Part shown: in pieces, positions 63,097 through 64,000 of the stretch
Layout of the letters: the number at the start of each line of letters is the position of its first letter
Numbering within the stretch: position 1 is the stretch's first letter
Program-made: the position numbers and the translations under genes
Notes under the pieces: generated by a model
What the model was told of the DNA's origin: nothing
Databases searched by the model: none
What the model saw: the letters and a program-made list of their open reading frames with translations, nothing else
Assembly (NCBI RefSeq): GCF_017310645.1
Contig: NZ_JAFLRH010000006.1
Span: 1-64,000, forward strand
Direction of reading: 5' to 3'
Origin: Paradesulfitobacterium ferrireducens
Lineage (GTDB): Bacteria > Bacillota > Desulfitobacteriia > Desulfitobacteriales > Desulfitobacteriaceae
Length of the DNA stretch: 64,000 nucleotides

Positions 63097-64000
63097 ATGT
63101 TTAGAAAGACATCTATAGTAATTTTGGTAGCTTTAGTAATTCTAATCTTTATATATACATCAAATTCTAAAGAAATCCAATCTTTAGAAGATATCAATTT
63201 AGATGATAGTATCAGCCTAAACTTAATAAGTAAAAAAACGGATACATTTCCGTCCGATTATTGGTATATACCCGAGATCAATCAAGTCTTTGATGGTAAT
63301 GAAGATGGTGAATTACTCGGGTTATTACAAAGGAAAGATAAACCATTCTTAAATAAGTTATATATTATTAATCCTGCATTCAAAACTGCTAATAAAGTTG
63401 CTGAAACTCCTTCAACATATCAAATAGCTGATGCCGAAATCGGAAAGGAATGGATTGTATGGGTCGAGAAATCTATTACTGAATGGAAGATCAAAGCTTT
63501 AGATCGCAGTTCAAACGTGATTAAAACCATTGACCAGGGGGAGTATTCCGAAATTCAAGGAAATGATTACCCCTCACTTGATCTGTTTAATGAAATTTTA
63601 GTTTTTAATTCATCAATCGATAAAATTAACTCACACTTGATAATTAAAAACCTTCGGTCTGGAAGCACAGATGTTAAATATAGTTCAGAAGAAAAAGGAA
63701 AGTATATAGGCCCTCCTAGCATTTACGGAAATTATATCACGTGGCATGTTGGAGAATGGACAAAAAATATGCGATCGGATATTTTTCTTTATGACCTAGT
63801 GAGTAAAAATCTATTAAAAATCGATACCTTAGATCAAGCTATGATGCCGAAAATTTGGGGGAATTATATTGTATTTACCGATTATAATAGTTCGTCTATT
63901 GAATCAAAAAATATCAAGTTATATGAAATATCTTCCGGTTCTGAGAGATATATAGCTAAGGCCAGTGATAAAGAAGAGTTTTGGGGGCCAAGCATTTCAC
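63097..64000 (+). CDS. Membrane-anchored beta-propeller-like protein (runs off the right edge)
   Basis: Open from ATG 63097 (GGAGG 8 bases upstream) to the window end, more than 300 residues. Residues about 5-20 (SIVILVALVILIFIYT) form a signal anchor. Repeated units with a strand and a W or Y, such as EWIVWVEKS, YGNYITWHVGEW with DIFLYDL, and WGNYIVFTDYNSS with IKLYEISSG, are spaced roughly 45-60 residues apart, like TolB/WD-type propeller blades. No catalytic signature. AT-rich and unlike the housekeeping genes in base use. Role unknown. Confidence 0.6.
   Translation, partial: MFRKTSIVILVALVILIFIYTSNSKEIQSLEDINLDDSISLNLISKKTDTFPSDYWYIPEINQVFDGNEDGELLGLLQRKDKPFLNKLYIINPAFKTANKVAETPSTYQIADAEIGKEWIVWVEKSITEWKIKALDRSSNVIKTIDQGEYSEIQGNDYPSLDLFNEILVFNSSIDKINSHLIIKNLRSGSTDVKYSSEEKGKYIGPPSIYGNYITWHVGEWTKNMRSDIFLYDLVSKNLLKIDTLDQAMMPKIWGNYIVFTDYNSSSIESKNIKLYEISSGSERYIAKASDKEEFWGPSIS

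Overview
The window looks like a chromosomal segment of an endospore-forming, low-to-mid GC Firmicute of the Desulfitobacterium/Desulfosporosinus type (Peptococcaceae sensu lato). The evidence is a PolC-type replicative polymerase, CodY downstream of xerC-hslV-hslU (the codV-W-X-Y order), type III glutamine synthetase, an alpha/beta small acid-soluble spore protein and strong GGAGG-type ribosome binding sites. The genus is inferred from gene content and could not be checked by a search.

Layout. (1) 1-2.7 kb is a graveyard: the N-terminus of an IS transposase at the left edge, then an Lrp regulator fused by deletion to the 3' half of an ADP-forming acyl-CoA synthetase, a gutted chemotaxis receptor and a UbiD tail. 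(2) 2.8-10.7 kb holds glnN with a leader terminator, then kdpD-kdpE and a KimA-type potassium transporter; the kdpD and transporter promoters share one conserved element. (3) 10.9-18.8 kb holds a two-component system next to a five-gene oligopeptide ABC transporter. (4) 18.8-34 kb is accessory DNA: broken DsrE-like and class V aminotransferase genes, a YdcF-like protein, an NHEJ-type DNA ligase, UbiX, a UbiA/GT-C/PAP2 polyprenyl-phosphate group, Hsp20, an HxlR-DoxX-AzoR electrophile-response group, two NlpC/P60 hydrolases, a SASP, an endonuclease-IV-like protein, Ku and a stand-alone LigD-type polymerase. (5) 33.8-58.7 kb is a conserved housekeeping block: dprA, topA, trmFO, xerC, hslVU, codY, rpsB, tsf, pyrH, frr, uppS, cdsA, dxr, rseP, ispG, proS, polC. 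(6) 58.7-64 kb is decayed again: a degenerate second copy of the polC 3' end, a type I toxin locus between the two copies, a broken IS1182-type transposase fused to an FG-GAP-like tail, and a beta-propeller-like gene running off the end.

Three themes link the regions. Potassium control joins KdpDE (KdpD carries a near-match to the c-di-AMP-binding motif) to the KimA-like transporter through matching promoters. A non-homologous end-joining set (Ku, polymerase, ligase) is split over two loci near spore and DNA-repair genes. A family of heptanucleotide-periodic repeats (units ending in TCAG) sits in at least six intergenic regions, mostly inside otherwise conserved gene strings, and encodes the last residues of IspG.

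No rRNA, tRNA or CRISPR array was seen. Recurrent internal deletions (Lrp/ACD, MCP, DoxX, aminotransferase, Cache fragment, transposase) suggest that this chromosome is, or was, losing DNA by illegitimate deletion.
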